Source: Gammaproteobacteria bacterium (GTDB lineage Bacteria; Pseudomonadota; Gammaproteobacteria; Pseudomonadales; Pseudohongiellaceae). Taken from it: DNA of 64,000 bases. Position 1 is the stretch's first letter. The number at the start of each line of letters is the position of its first letter. The notes beneath the pieces are model-generated. The model did not search any database. It was not told the origin of the DNA and saw only the letters and a program-made list of their open reading frames with translations. Made by a program: the position numbers and the translations under genes. The DNA lies in NCBI GenBank assembly GCA_019654215.1, contig BPDI01000005.1, positions 1-64,000 on the forward strand. The letters run 5' to 3'. This document shows, piece after piece, positions 29,825 to 40,275 of the stretch.

Positions 29825-31275
29825 ATGAACCCAGTTGATGATCGCAAACAACAGTTAACGCGTCGTAGTTTTTTAAGTTTGAGTAGCACCTGCTTAGGTG
29901 CGGCCGCGCTAAATTCTTTACTTGCACAAGATAGCTTTGCTCAAACCGGTCAGGCTTTTGGCGGCCTCTCAGGATTGCCTCACTTCGCACCTAAAGCGAA
30001 ACGTGTCATCTATTTGTTTCAGTCTGGTGGACCTTCACAGCATGAACTTTGGGATTACAAACCCAAGTTGAAAGACTTGGTTGGTGAAGAACTTCCCCTT
30101 CGGTTCGCGGCAATCAGCGGGTAACTGCGATGACATCAGGGCAGTTAAGTTTTCCTCTGGTTCCCTCGGTTTATGAATTTGCGCAGCATGGTCAGTCAGG
30201 TGCGTGGGTCAGCGAGTTAATGCCTCACACGGCAAAGATCGTAGACGATCTGGCTTTTATTAAAACCATGCATACTGAAGCCATTAATCATGATCCAGGT
30301 ATTACTTTCTTTCAGACTGGTGCTCAACTTGCTGGACGCCCAAGTATTGGCGCCTGGTTAGATTATGGTTTGGGTAGCATGAATCAAGATTTGCCTTCGT
30401 TTGTAGCTATGGTTTCCATCGGCAGCGGTAATGGGGGCCAACCACTGTATGACCGACTATGGGGAAGTGGGTTTCTCCCCACCCGGCATCAAGGAGTAAA
30501 GTTTTTAGCGAGTGGTGACCCGGTTCTTTATCTATCAAATCCACCAGGCGTGAATAGTTCAACCCGTCGCCGCTTTCTCGATGATTTGGTGCGATTGAAT
30601 GAGCTAACTCAGGAAGAATATGGTGATGCGGAAACCAGAACGCGAATTTCCCAATACGAAATGGCGTATCGCATGCAAACATCCGTACCAGAACTCAATG
30701 ATTTATCCGATGAATCACAAGCAACCTTGGATCGTTACGGCCCTGATGTTTTGAAACCAGGTTCTTTTGCCAGAAATTGTTTATTAGCGCGACGTCTGGC
30801 TGAAAGAGATGTTCGTTTTATTCAGTTATTCCACCGTGGCTGGGATCAACATACTCGCTTACCAAGTGGCATTCAGAATCAGGCAAGAGACGTAGATCAG
30901 CCTCAAGCAGCGCTGGTACAAGATCTGAAAGAACGCGGCCTGCTTGATGACACTTTAGTAGTTTGGGGAGGTGAGTTTGGTCGGAGCGTTTATTGCCAGG
31001 GCAAGTTTACTGAAGAAGTTTATGGTCGCGATCATCATCCACGTTGCTTCACCATGTGGATGGCTGGCGGAGGAGTAAAACCAGGTGTCACCTACGGTGA
31101 AACCGATGACTTCTCTTACAATATTGTGCAGGATCCTGTACATGTGCATGATCTTCATGCAACCATATTTCACTTGTTAGGAATAGATCACACAAGACTT
31201 ACTTATCATTATCAGGGTAGGGATTTTCGCTTAACCGATGTTAGTGGCAGAATTATCGAACCTATTCTAGCCTAG
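29825..31275 (+). CDS. DUF1501 protein, Tat-exported, one frameshift
   Basis: Starts 4 bp after the DUF1553 gene, which is the usual operon arrangement. The N-terminus has a twin-arginine signal ('[17 protein letters not shown]'). Family motifs are '[21 protein letters not shown]', '[20 protein letters not shown]', '[16 protein letters not shown]', '[13 protein letters not shown]', '[15 protein letters not shown]' and '[21 protein letters not shown]'. The fold is sulfatase/alkaline-phosphatase-like. The frame shifts near 30099: restoring one base reads '[18 protein letters not shown]' in place of the stop. The repaired length is about 483 residues. Its substrate is unknown; DUF1501 and DUF1553 proteins almost always occur together. 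Confidence 0.88.
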
Positions 31276-31414
31276 TTATCAAAGAGCAAGTCTATAACCA
31301 CAGCATTGGAAAACGGTGCTGACTATTCCCTCTTGTAGCCTTACTTCCTCGCGTTTGTTAGCCTAAGCCATCGCTATTGCTGATATGGAAATATTGAAAA
31401 TTTAGGTTAATAGA

Positions 31415-32019
31415 ATGAAGCGTATCGAATTGGAGGGTCCAGACCCTCACTTTATTGGCTGTTGGAATTTAGAGCAGGATTCTCTTTGTGATGCGCTGGT
31501 CGAATTTTTTGAAACGCACCAGGATAAACAGGAAGCAGGAAAATCTGCCGGCGGTGTAGATCTTGAAGTCAAGAATTCTACAGACATCACCGTTCATCCT
31601 CGGATCTGGAATCCGATGAGTACAAAGCTATAAGAGAATACATAGACCGTCTATTTGATTGCTTTAAAGATTACACCAAGCATTTTCCCTTTTCTGGGAC
31701 AGATCATGCCCAATACGGATATGGGGTCTTTCAACTTTCCAAAAATATTTTCCCCGGTGGCCATTTCAAATTGCCTCACAGTGAACGCACCTCGATCCAA
31801 AACTTTTTTAGAATACTTGCCTGGATGAGTTATCTGAATGATGTTGAAGACGGCGGAACTACGACATTTACTCAACAAAAAATTGAAGTAACCCCAGAGA
31901 AAGGCAAGACAATGATCTGGCCTGCGGAATGGACTCATGCCCATGCTGGGAACCTTGTTAATGTGGGTGAGAAATACATAATTACCGGCTGGATGCATTT
32001 TCCCCACGAAGTCAGATAA
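31415..32019 (+). CDS. 2OG-Fe(II) oxygenase of the halogenase-associated type, one frameshift
   Basis: The N-terminal ORF ('LVEFFETHQDKQEAG', 'DLEVKNSTDITVHPR') continues after one missing base near 31603 as 'DLESDEYKAIREYIDRLF', 'FKLPHSERTSIQ', 'RILAWMSYLNDVEDGGTTTF' and 'MIWPAEWTHAHAG...KYIITGWMHF'. This matches the prolyl-4-hydroxylase-like oxygenases encoded beside tryptophan halogenases. 'PHSER' and 'WTHAH' are the candidate iron-ligand regions, and 'KYIITGW' lies where 2-oxoglutarate is bound. The repaired length is about 201 residues. Cytoplasmic. It is 60 bp before the halogenase, so the two are probably co-transcribed. The substrate is unknown. Confidence 0.78.
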
Positions 32020-32078
32020 ACTGATTGAGTAAATCAAAAAGTCGTAATTTTTTATCTAATCTGCAGTTTAAATTTTTC

Positions 32079-33592
32079 ATGAACGATTCCAAGATTAAAA
32101 ATATTGTGATTCTCGGCGGAGGAACCGCGGGATGGATGGCCGCAAATCTTTTACACAAAAAATGGCAACATCTTGGAATTCAAGTCACGGTCGTTGAGTC
32201 ACCAGACATTGGAATTATCGGTGTGGGTGAAGGTTCCACTCCACTATTAAAGGTATTTTTCGATTCGCTTGATATAGAAGAATCAGAATGGATGCCGGCA
32301 TGTAACGCTACTTATAAGAATGGTATTAGTTTTGTTGATTGGTCTACGGTTGCCGGATATGAAAGCTATTTTCATCCATTTCCAACCAGTCTGGATTTTG
32401 CGACTTTTGGTTTTCTCTATAAGTATTCCACACTCAGAAGACAAGGACTTGATTTATTAGCCCATCCGAACCGCTTTTCGTTGCTGGCTAATCTAACCGA
32501 AAAGCGATTGGCGCCACTTCCAGCCGAAAGTTTCCCTTTCCATTTTCAATACGGTTATCACTTCGATTCCGTGTTGATTGGCAAATTTCTACGCGAACGC
32601 GCTAAAGAAAAAGGGGTTAATCATATTGAAGCCACTGTAGAGAGTGTTGAACAACATGACAACGGCGACATAAAGTCTTTAAAACTTAATACCGGAGAAG
32701 AATTATCAGCGGACTTCTTTGTCGACTGTTCTGGATTCGCTCAATTCTGATTCAGAAGACTTTGAAAGTTCGCTTTCTTCCATTTGCAGAAAACCTTTTT
32801 AATGATTCTGCAATTGCAGTACCTACAGAAATCGATCCAAACCTGCCTTCAGAAACTATTTCCACAGCATTGTCGAATGGTTGGGTATGGAAAATTCCTC
32901 TTACTAATCGTTTTGGCAATGGTTACGTGTACAGTTCGCAGTACACAACTCCTGATGAAGCAGAAACAGAGCTCAGAACACATTTGGGAATTCTTGAAAG
33001 CGACGCGGAAGCGCGTCACTTAAAAATGAAAGTCGGTAGAACAGAACAAACCTGGTGCAACAATTGTGTGGCAATAGGGCTTTCCCAGGGGTTCATTGAA
33101 CCATTTGAAGCCACTGCTCTGCAGTTCGTTTACTCAACTATCGATGAGTTCTCAACTGCATTCGAAGAAGGGGATTTCACTAATCAATACCAAGAAGATT
33201 TTAACGACCGCATGAATAAGAATTTTGAAGGCATTCGCGATTACATCGTCTTGCACTATAAGGCTAATTCGAGAATCGATACGCAATACTGGATCGATAA
33301 TCGAGAAAACCAGAATCTCTCAGACAACCTCAAAGAGATGCTGAATGTTTGGTATGGCATCGAAGATTTGGAAGCCGCACTGACCCGCCTCAATATTGGC
33401 CAGTATTATTCACAACGATCTTGGACCTGCTTGCTTGCCGGCGTGGGTATATTTCCGCGTCAGGAAAATTTATCAGTAGCAGATGAAGCCAATAGGCTGG
33501 CAGCGCAGTCTGACCTGGATTATGTTGATAAGTTTATAGCCGGTTGTTCTTTAAATTTTCAACCCCATGCAAGAGTGCTCGTGAGTGACTAA
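32079..33592 (+). CDS. Flavin-dependent tryptophan halogenase family protein, one frameshift
   Basis: ATG 32079 begins 'MNDSKIKNIVILGGGTAGWMAA', the FAD-binding glycine motif; the track's upstream TTG start adds a non-conserved leader. Next come 'GVGEGSTPLLKVFF', 'NATYKNGISFVDW' (region of the catalytic lysine in PrnA-type enzymes) and, after one indel near 32745, 'NGWVWKIPLTNRFGNGYVYSS', which contains the diagnostic WxWxIP motif. 'GLSQGFIEPFEATALQF' completes the family pattern. The repaired length is about 504 residues. Marine members beside TonB receptors may halogenate free or peptide-bound indoles, but most are uncharacterised. A flavin reductase is not encoded nearby. Confidence 0.85.
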
Positions 33593-34061
33593 ACCTTCCA
33601 AATCAATCCAAAATTGAGTTTTGCCCATCAATTAGATCGTATTTCCAGTGAGATCATTCAATTAGCAGAGATCATGGTTTATTTTTAGCACTGCCAACTA
33701 TTAATTTGAGCGCGATTTTTTTTTGTTTTTATGAAATCCTCATATTTCGGCGGCCTAGAGTTGTTTTTTGCTTAAAAAAGTTACTTTTTGTAACATATTC
33801 CTTAACGAGCATTCGCTCGATATTTATTGTCACAGATTGTCATAATAACGCTTGACTGATAAGTGAACCGGTGATGTTATTGCAGGCTAGTAAGTCTGTG
33901 TGTTCGGCGCAGTTGGCCCTTTGGAATCGCAAATTCTAGAAGATTCGAATGCCACAAGTTACTGGATTACAGGCTCTTCTAGCTGCATTTCTTGATCTTG
34001 CAGCATCGATGCTAATTAAAGAAAAATAAGTAGTAAAAATATCAAGAGAGAGGAAGTTTTT
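33593..34061. other. Intergenic before the TonB receptor, no gene seen
   Basis: About 470 bp of AT-rich sequence between the halogenase and the receptor. It must carry the receptor's promoter. 'aagagaggaag' near 34043-34053 is its probable ribosome site. No operator or hairpin was identified. Confidence 0.4.
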
Positions 34062-37024
34062 ATGCATTTTAATAGAAAAACCGGGATACCCGGTTTTCAT
34101 AAAAAATTGCTTAGTACGGCGATATCGCTATCGATTATCCCAATTTCTGGGTCCGTGCTAGCACAGGATGATGATGAGATTGAAGAAGTCATCGTGACCG
34201 GTTCTTTTATCCGGCGCACCGAAGGCTTTCAGTCCGCATCTCCCTTGACGCAGCTTACCCTAGAGGATATTGCTGCTGAGGGTACACCTAACATGGGTGA
34301 TGTTATACATAACCTGACTTTTAATCAGGGTTCGTCGATATCATCCAATATCACACCAGGCTCAGGAGCCACTGAAACCTCGATTAACCTCCGTGGACTC
34401 GGTGCCGGCGCTACACTCGACTTGGTCGATGGTAAGCGCGTGATAGATGGCAACGTAAATCAGATGCTACCGCAGATAGCTATTCAAAGACTCGATATCG
34501 TTGTGGATGGAGCTGCAGCTTTATATGGTTCAGCGGCGGTGGCTGGAGTTGTCAACTTCGTACCCATCAAATCCTACGATGGATTTAAGATGGAGATTTA
34601 CAACCTTCAGTCTGACAAGAGCGACTCTTACCAGGAGCAAATGTACAGTGCCATATGGGGTGGTGACTTAGGTGGATGGGATATCGTTACAGCTGGACAG
34701 TGGCGAGACAACTCTAACCTTCTATGGGCAGACCGTCCTAACTTATACAACGCTGGATTTAACTTTTCATCTTCAGGTAACCCAGGTCAGTATGCTGTGC
34801 CTAAGCGGGATGAAAATGGTGTATTAACTGGGTCGACCGCGCGAACAGGTGACCCAGGTTGTACTCCTGTTGATCAATGGAAGACCCAACTCGGGGAGAC
34901 CGACCTAATCGTCATGGTAACTTGCACCCACTGAACAATACTTGTTACATGGACTTTGGTCAGTGGTGGGAATTGAATCCTGCGAACCAACAGGGTGTCT
35001 TCTATGCTAATGCCGTTTATGAGGTTAGCGACGACCTGAGTTTCAACGTTCAGCTCAACTGGAATAGTCTGACCTATAAGGGCCAGAATTCAGCCGCCAA
35101 CCCTGGTGGCCGGGTTGACGAGTTACCACACTTCGAGGTGAATTGCCTGGTAATCCATTCCGTGCCCAGGATGCAAACGGCAACCCATTATTCGCACGTG
35201 ATTTAGACGGCGATACTTTGCCGGATAGGGATGCGAATGGCCCCGTCATACTGGATCCAAGCGGTATCCCATTTAATGAGGACGTGAAATTCAGTGGTTG
35301 GCGACCATTTGGTAAATCCCAAACAGTATCTTCAGGTCATAACGGGAAAAGGCAGCTTCCCTGGTTTCTATCGGGAAAGAAGCTTCCGTGTTGCATTCGA
35401 TACAATGTTCACAGTGCCATATGTTGAAGGCTGGGACGGTATGGCTTCACTGATGCATACGGAAGAAATTACATTGTCTCGCCAGAACAACCAGAGCTTT
35501 CCGATGATATCTCAGGGGCCCGAGTTGTGACACGTTAGGCCCGGCTGATGAGTGTTTTAGCCCATGGGCTGTTAACCCTAATGTGCTTCGACCCACACAA
35601 ACTCGCAAGCAGTCGCGGATTCAATATTCCCGACTCAACTTTTGAGAAACCGTACCAATTCGACCTTGTCTACTTTTGACTTAGTTCTGAACGGCGAAGT
35701 ACCGTTGGGTAATTTTGAATTACCTGGCGGACCGGTTGGGATGGCAATAGGTATGCAAAAGCGTTGGAATGGTTTTGACCATATTCCAGCTGCGCTTTAC
35801 CAAAGTGGCGATTTGTACAATGGTCAGCAGGATTTGCCTGCCAACGAAACTCGCTCAGTAGATGCTTGGTTTATTGAGGTAGCTATACCTGTTCTAGATA
35901 ATCTCGAAATTACGGCCGCTAGCCGCGATACGAGATATTCAACAGGCCAGAGTTCAAAGGATCCGAAGTTCGGGATTACTTACAGCCCGATGGATTGGTT
36001 GACGGTTCGTGCCACTAAGGGTACTGCTTTCATCGCACCAGGTTTGAATGCCTTGAATGCTCCAGAGCGATGTAACTTGTCCAATATTGACGATCCAATG
36101 TCCTCGTTCTTCGCATACGCTCGTCGCTGTCAGGCCGGTAACCCTTGGTTACAACCTGAGACGGCGGATACATTGAGCTGGGGATTCACGATCGAGCCTA
36201 TCGACAATCTGCGTATCGATCTTGATTGGAGTCAGACTGAGTTCACTCAGCGTATTGTGAGTATTGACCCGCAGCAGTTATTGGATCTCGACTACTTCAA
36301 CTGGTCTAACGCGACTGGGATAACTGGTAGAGAGCCGACAGTAGCGGAACTTACAAACTGGGTTGCTTCAGGTAGACAGGATCCACGTATTGTTCGTGCA
36401 TCAGGTGACCCGACGCAAATTATGCGGGTTACGGTTGGTCAGTCCAACGCGGCGGCTAACAATGTGGAAGCCTATGACTTGAAGGTTAGATACCAGTTTG
36501 ATCTGGGCTTAGTAGGCCTAGAAGACATCGGTACCTTTACCGCGCAGCTGAATGCTACCAAGATCGATCTTTGGGAGTATCAGAAGTTTGCGACCGATCC
36601 AATGAGTTCGCCTCTTGGCAATAGAAACCGCTTCCTAGGTGAAGCGCCTCCATTGCCTGAAGTGAAGGCCAATTTCCGAATCGGCTGGGTAAATGGTAAT
36701 CATAGTGCTTCTATGGTTGCTCGCTATACCGATGAGCTTAGCTATGATGGCTACAACTGGAGTAGTGGTTTCTTCAGCTACTTCCCGTACTTTACGCCAC
36801 TCAATCCTAACGAAAGAGACAAGTTACGCGCTTACACAGTTGCGGACCTTGCTTACAACTACCGCGGACTGGATTTTATGGGCACGAATGTAGATTTGAC
36901 ATTTGGTGCTCGTAACTTATTCGATCGTCAGCCTCAGCGAGTCAATGACTTCGCTGGTATGGAATCGATCCTATATGATCCGCGTGGGCGTTTGCTCTAC
37001 GGCAGGGTATCCATAGAGTTCTAG
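34062..37024 (+). CDS. TonB-dependent receptor, several frameshifts
   Basis: Signal peptide 'LLSTAISLSIIPISGSVLAQ' is followed by the TonB-box-like 'DDEIEEVIVTGSFIRR' and a plug domain ('NTSI'-like 'ATETSINLRGLGAGATLDLVDGKR', 'RLDIVVDGAAALYGSAAVAGVVNF'). The barrel runs through at least four frame changes between about 34880 and 35645 and then a long clean ORF ending 'RQPQRVNDFAGMESILYDPRGRLLYGRVSIEF', whose final aromatic residue is typical of outer-membrane barrels. The repaired length is about 985 residues. It imports a large or scarce substrate across the outer membrane using TonB energy. The position after the oxygenase and halogenase suggests a sugar or peptide uptake locus of the Caulobacter/Xanthomonas type; the substrate is unknown. 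Confidence 0.82.
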
Positions 37025-37053
37025 TAATAATTTAGAACTGTCTTAGAAAAGAG

Positions 37054-37087
37054 CGGCCTCTTCGAATGAAGGGGCCGTTTTTTTTTT
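37054..37087 (+). terminator. Rho-independent terminator of the TonB receptor
   Basis: 'cggcctctt' pairs with 'aaggggccg' (one wobble) and is followed by a run of ten T. Confidence 0.85.
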
Positions 37088-37203
37088 GGCATTTTCTGGA
37101 TTGATAAAACAATGCCGAGATTCAACTGCATTGTGTATGACTAACTCGACAACTGTCAGGAAATACCAGAGATTACTTGCAGAAAACTTATAGGATTTGA
37201 AAA

Positions 37204-38037
37204 CTAATAGATATAAACAGTCCAAGCATAAACTTGGACAGACTTCTCTAGCCGATTTATATCGAGATTAAATGCAGTGCACACCGCGTAAAACTCTTTA
37301 CCATTATCTGCTGCAGTGACTGCAGGTTTTAATCTCTTGCGCACATTCGTACCAACAACCTCTATTACTTCAAGCAAGTTACTAGGATCATCGAAGTAGC
37401 AATCATTTTGAACTCTCCCTGCTTCATACACAACTAAACCCGCATTCCACACATTCTTTGTTTGTTGTAATAAGTCATCGTCAAAGACAAATTGAGTGGT
37501 ATATGGTGGAGGGCCTACGAAGGCAAGGTAAGTTTCACCATTGTAGTTTGGTCTGCGGTAATCTCTGCTGCTTACGGTTACCACTGAAAATTCAACTGGC
37601 CCTTCCATTAAAAGGTTAGCCTGTAACTCCAGCGCATAGAATCGGTCTCTAAATGCTGCGGCATCACTATCAATTTCTATAGAATTGCTTGTATAGGTAG
37701 CTGAGCTCAAGTCGCTTGAAACAGTTAGTGTGTCAAGACAGCTGTCCGGAATTTCAGTGAATTCTGCAATAGGTTCTACTAACTGAAAGCGCTCATTACC
37801 GGGCTCTGTATTTGATAGTAGAAAATTAAGGGCGTACGCAGGCGCCAGATCTGGAAGAGCATTGCCATTCTGGTCTTTTAAAACAGCACAGGGAATTCTG
37901 AGGGTTGAGGCATCGCTATCGAATTGCGATCTTGCCAGGCCGCTCCAGATATCGCTTTGGGCGCTGACTACCGAAGCAATAAGAAGTGTGCCTACGCTAA
38001 TACTTGCAGCTTTTATGAAACGCATAGACTTATTCAT
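37204..38037 (-). CDS. Exported protein of unknown function, 277 residues
   Basis: The frame is intact. A signal peptide ('KAASISVGTLLIASVVSAQ') precedes a beta-rich body with four cysteines ('RIPCAVL', 'DSCLDTL', 'NDCYFDD', 'YAVCTAFN') that could form two disulfides. 'TTQFVFDDDLLQQTKN' and 'AGLVVYEAGRVQNDCYF' are possible strand-loop segments. I recognise no domain. It is transcribed toward the receptor terminator and has no obvious operon partner; the next minus-strand gene upstream is 220 bp away. Confidence 0.65.
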   Translation of the reverse strand: MNKSMRFIKAASISVGTLLIASVVSAQSDIWSGLARSQFDSDASTLRIPCAVLKDQNGNALPDLAPAYALNFLLSNTEPGNERFQLVEPIAEFTEIPDSCLDTLTVSSDLSSATYTSNSIEIDSDAAAFRDRFYALELQANLLMEGPVEFSVVTVSSRDYRRPNYNGETYLAFVGPPPYTTQFVFDDDLLQQTKNVWNAGLVVYEAGRVQNDCYFDDPSNLLEVIEVVGTNVRKRLKPAVTAADNGKEFYAVCTAFNLDINRLEKSVQVYAWTVYIY

Positions 38038-38258
38038 TCGTATTATATTGTTCAGTAGTACGACAACCCTTTATTTGACCATCGAAGCGTTTAATTAATG
38101 GACCCAGGATTAATTGTATACGAATTTCAGGCTCGCATTTTCAACAATTGTTCCCAAAATGTCTAAGAGACAGATTAGCAAAGGTTCGCAAAAGAAGGAG
38201 CGATCGGGTGATTATCTTATCAAACAGTGTTTGGTTTAAACGCTTGGTCTACCAAAAA

Positions 38259-38744
38259 TCAGTTATCTAACTCTTCGAGACGAGATTTTAAGTCTTCCAA
38301 CACAAGTAACGCTTCAGCGAAACCGGGGTAGGTTTCTATTAGCTCAGCATAGATCTGATTCATGTCCTCGGTTTCCTGTATTACAACTGCGCTTAAGTCT
38401 TCGAGCTCTGCTATTCCTGCAAATCCATTAACTACTTCCTGAATATTTTGGTTTCGTGCTCTTGTCCAGAAAACCGGTTCACATACACGCTCTGGAATAA
38501 GAGTTCCAGTGAGAGCGACTCTGCGACATACTATGTCTAGTTCAGGATCACCGTTACGCTCGTTGTAAAAATCATAAATATCATTCTCGACTCGAATAAT
38601 CTGTTCTCTTACAGCTCGTTTAGAAAGCTCTCCAATAACAATGATCTCCTCGATCTCTGTCTCGTTCTCATCTTCGTTGGTTGCCTGAGCTACAGATATC
38701 GAATGAATTAACAACATAGAAATAATCAGAATCAACTTTTTCAT
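38259..38744 (-). CDS. Small exported protein with TonB-box-like N-terminus
   Basis: The protein has 161 residues with a signal peptide ('LILIISMLLIHSISVAQ'). The mature N-terminus is 'ETEIEEIIVIGELSKRAVRE', strikingly like the 'EEIVVTG' start of TonB receptors, yet the protein is far too short for a plug or barrel. It contains two cysteines ('DIVCRRVALTG', 'PERVCEPVFWTRAR') and a long helical C-terminus ('EDMNQIYAELIETYPGFAEALLVLEDLKSRLEEL'). Similar small proteins occur in Gammaproteobacteria, but their role is not known to me. It may contact TonB or be an evolutionary relic of a receptor N-terminus. Confidence 0.7.
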   Translation of the reverse strand: MKKLILIISMLLIHSISVAQATNEDENETEIEEIIVIGELSKRAVREQIIRVENDIYDFYNERNGDPELDIVCRRVALTGTLIPERVCEPVFWTRARNQNIQEVVNGFAGIAELEDLSAVVIQETEDMNQIYAELIETYPGFAEALLVLEDLKSRLEELDN

Positions 38745-38931
38745 GGCTTGCTCGAATCCTTCTCTATTCTAGATGGTTGTACACATTATAAAGGGAATGA
38801 CATTTCTGGAAAATAAAGTAACCGTATTTGTAGGCAACCCATCGCACTTCCAGAGCATAGAGCTCGTGCTGCTTTTTCGAATCAATGTTAGTCTTTCAAC
38901 CTACGCAAACGGCTTAATGGTATAAGCGCTA

Positions 38932-40074
38932 GTGTCACAAAATCAATGGGCTACATATTCAGGACAACAACTTGCTGCTTCCTTCGCACAGGAAGCGGAC
39001 GCGTTCGGTGCAATTGCCATGAGCCCTGGGTTTGAAAATCTACTTACTCAGTATCATGATTACGATAGCTTTTTAAAGACCCTAAATAATGATTCTAACC
39101 GCAAAAGAAGTGTTGATACTTTGCTGTCGAACAATGGAATCATTGACACAGCTATCCCTACGCAAGAATTAGCTCAGATTTTCTGCCAAGCACAAATTGC
39201 AGCTTGCGCAGAATTGTTCAATGGATGGCGGATAAATAGTTCCCAATTTAGTCGTGAAGGAATACTTGCACTGGCGAAGCAGGGTAGCGAGGGCTTGGTT
39301 AACATTCCTGCAATTCCCATTGATATCCGGCCCGATCAATATAGTGAGTCACAGAGACAGCTTCTTAATGGAGTAAATGTGATTCAAAATATTGATACGG
39401 TAAGGATAATGCAGGTACTTAAGTTGTTGGGCCTAATTACTTGTCATGCGGACGAGACTCACCAGCTTTCTCTAGGAGTTGGTAACGGTTACCGAGATCT
39501 TTTTGGAATTCATCTTACTCCACGAATTACCACGGAGCGGGACGCTTCCAGCACTAACTTTTATTTTGAAACAATTGAGAAACGAGCAGCACACACAGTT
39601 CTTATCGATAATGACCCAGTGTATAAATCTCACTTTGACACTTTGAATCGAGAAGAGGGTGGCCGAGTTTTGGCCCTTAACAACGATGCCGATCTGGCAT
39701 TCAAGCTTTTAGAAATCGAGCAAGAAGAAAGTAATTTGATGCGGCGTAATATGGTGGCATGCTTGAGACTTGATTATCGCATGATCCCTGACGAAGAAAT
39801 TTTTCTTCGGTCGACATACAAAGTAATCGATGAAAAAGCAGATCTTATTATGACAATTGGAGCAGGAAATAACCTTGAAGAGTTTGAAGGCAGATTGAAG
39901 TGTTTTGATAATTTATTTTCAATTTTAACGGAACGAGAATTAAAACCCGTTCGCATTTTATTACACGGAAAGGGTTCTGCAGCTGAACAACGAAGCCAGC
40001 CGAATTTTGGGCAATTAGCTTATGCCAGCTATCAAATTTTATACTGTAAACTTGATCGTGCTTGCCTAAAGTAG
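38932..40074 (+). CDS. Orphan protein, possibly Rossmann/SAM-binding
   Basis: The protein has 380 residues, a GTG start, an intact frame and no signal peptide. 'LSLGVGNGYRDLFGIHL' followed by 'HTVLIDNDPVYKSHFD' and 'GRVLALNNDADLAFKLL' resembles the motif order of a SAM-dependent methyltransferase fold (glycine loop, acidic residue ending strand 2, 'LNNDAD' later). The C-terminal 'ADLIMTIGAGNNLEEFEGRLKCFD' and 'LKPVRILLHGKG' extend the alternation. The N-terminal 150 residues are helical. The assignment is tentative; I do not recognise the family. It is followed in the same direction by a TPR protein 200 bp away. Confidence 0.55.
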   Translation: MSQNQWATYSGQQLAASFAQEADAFGAIAMSPGFENLLTQYHDYDSFLKTLNNDSNRKRSVDTLLSNNGIIDTAIPTQELAQIFCQAQIAACAELFNGWRINSSQFSREGILALAKQGSEGLVNIPAIPIDIRPDQYSESQRQLLNGVNVIQNIDTVRIMQVLKLLGLITCHADETHQLSLGVGNGYRDLFGIHLTPRITTERDASSTNFYFETIEKRAAHTVLIDNDPVYKSHFDTLNREEGGRVLALNNDADLAFKLLEIEQEESNLMRRNMVACLRLDYRMIPDEEIFLRSTYKVIDEKADLIMTIGAGNNLEEFEGRLKCFDNLFSILTERELKPVRILLHGKGSAAEQRSQPNFGQLAYASYQILYCKLDRACLK

Positions 40075-40275
40075 AAATGAATCAAAGCCATTTCTAAATT
40101 TCAGTGCCTTTAAAAATCGTAGATTCTATATTTTTACTGTCTTTTATGAGGCCTGCCGGATCGGTGTTATTTTGGGGAGTCTGCGCCGTGAATGCCCCGC
40201 GCTTTCAGCGCTATGGACTAAGCTGCTAAAGACTTCTATTCTTCTTCTTTCTTTGTAGATATAGACTCATACGCA

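Noticed and set aside
37862-38098. 78-residue plus-strand ORF
   Set aside because: It is antisense to the N-terminus of an exported protein with a clear signal peptide.
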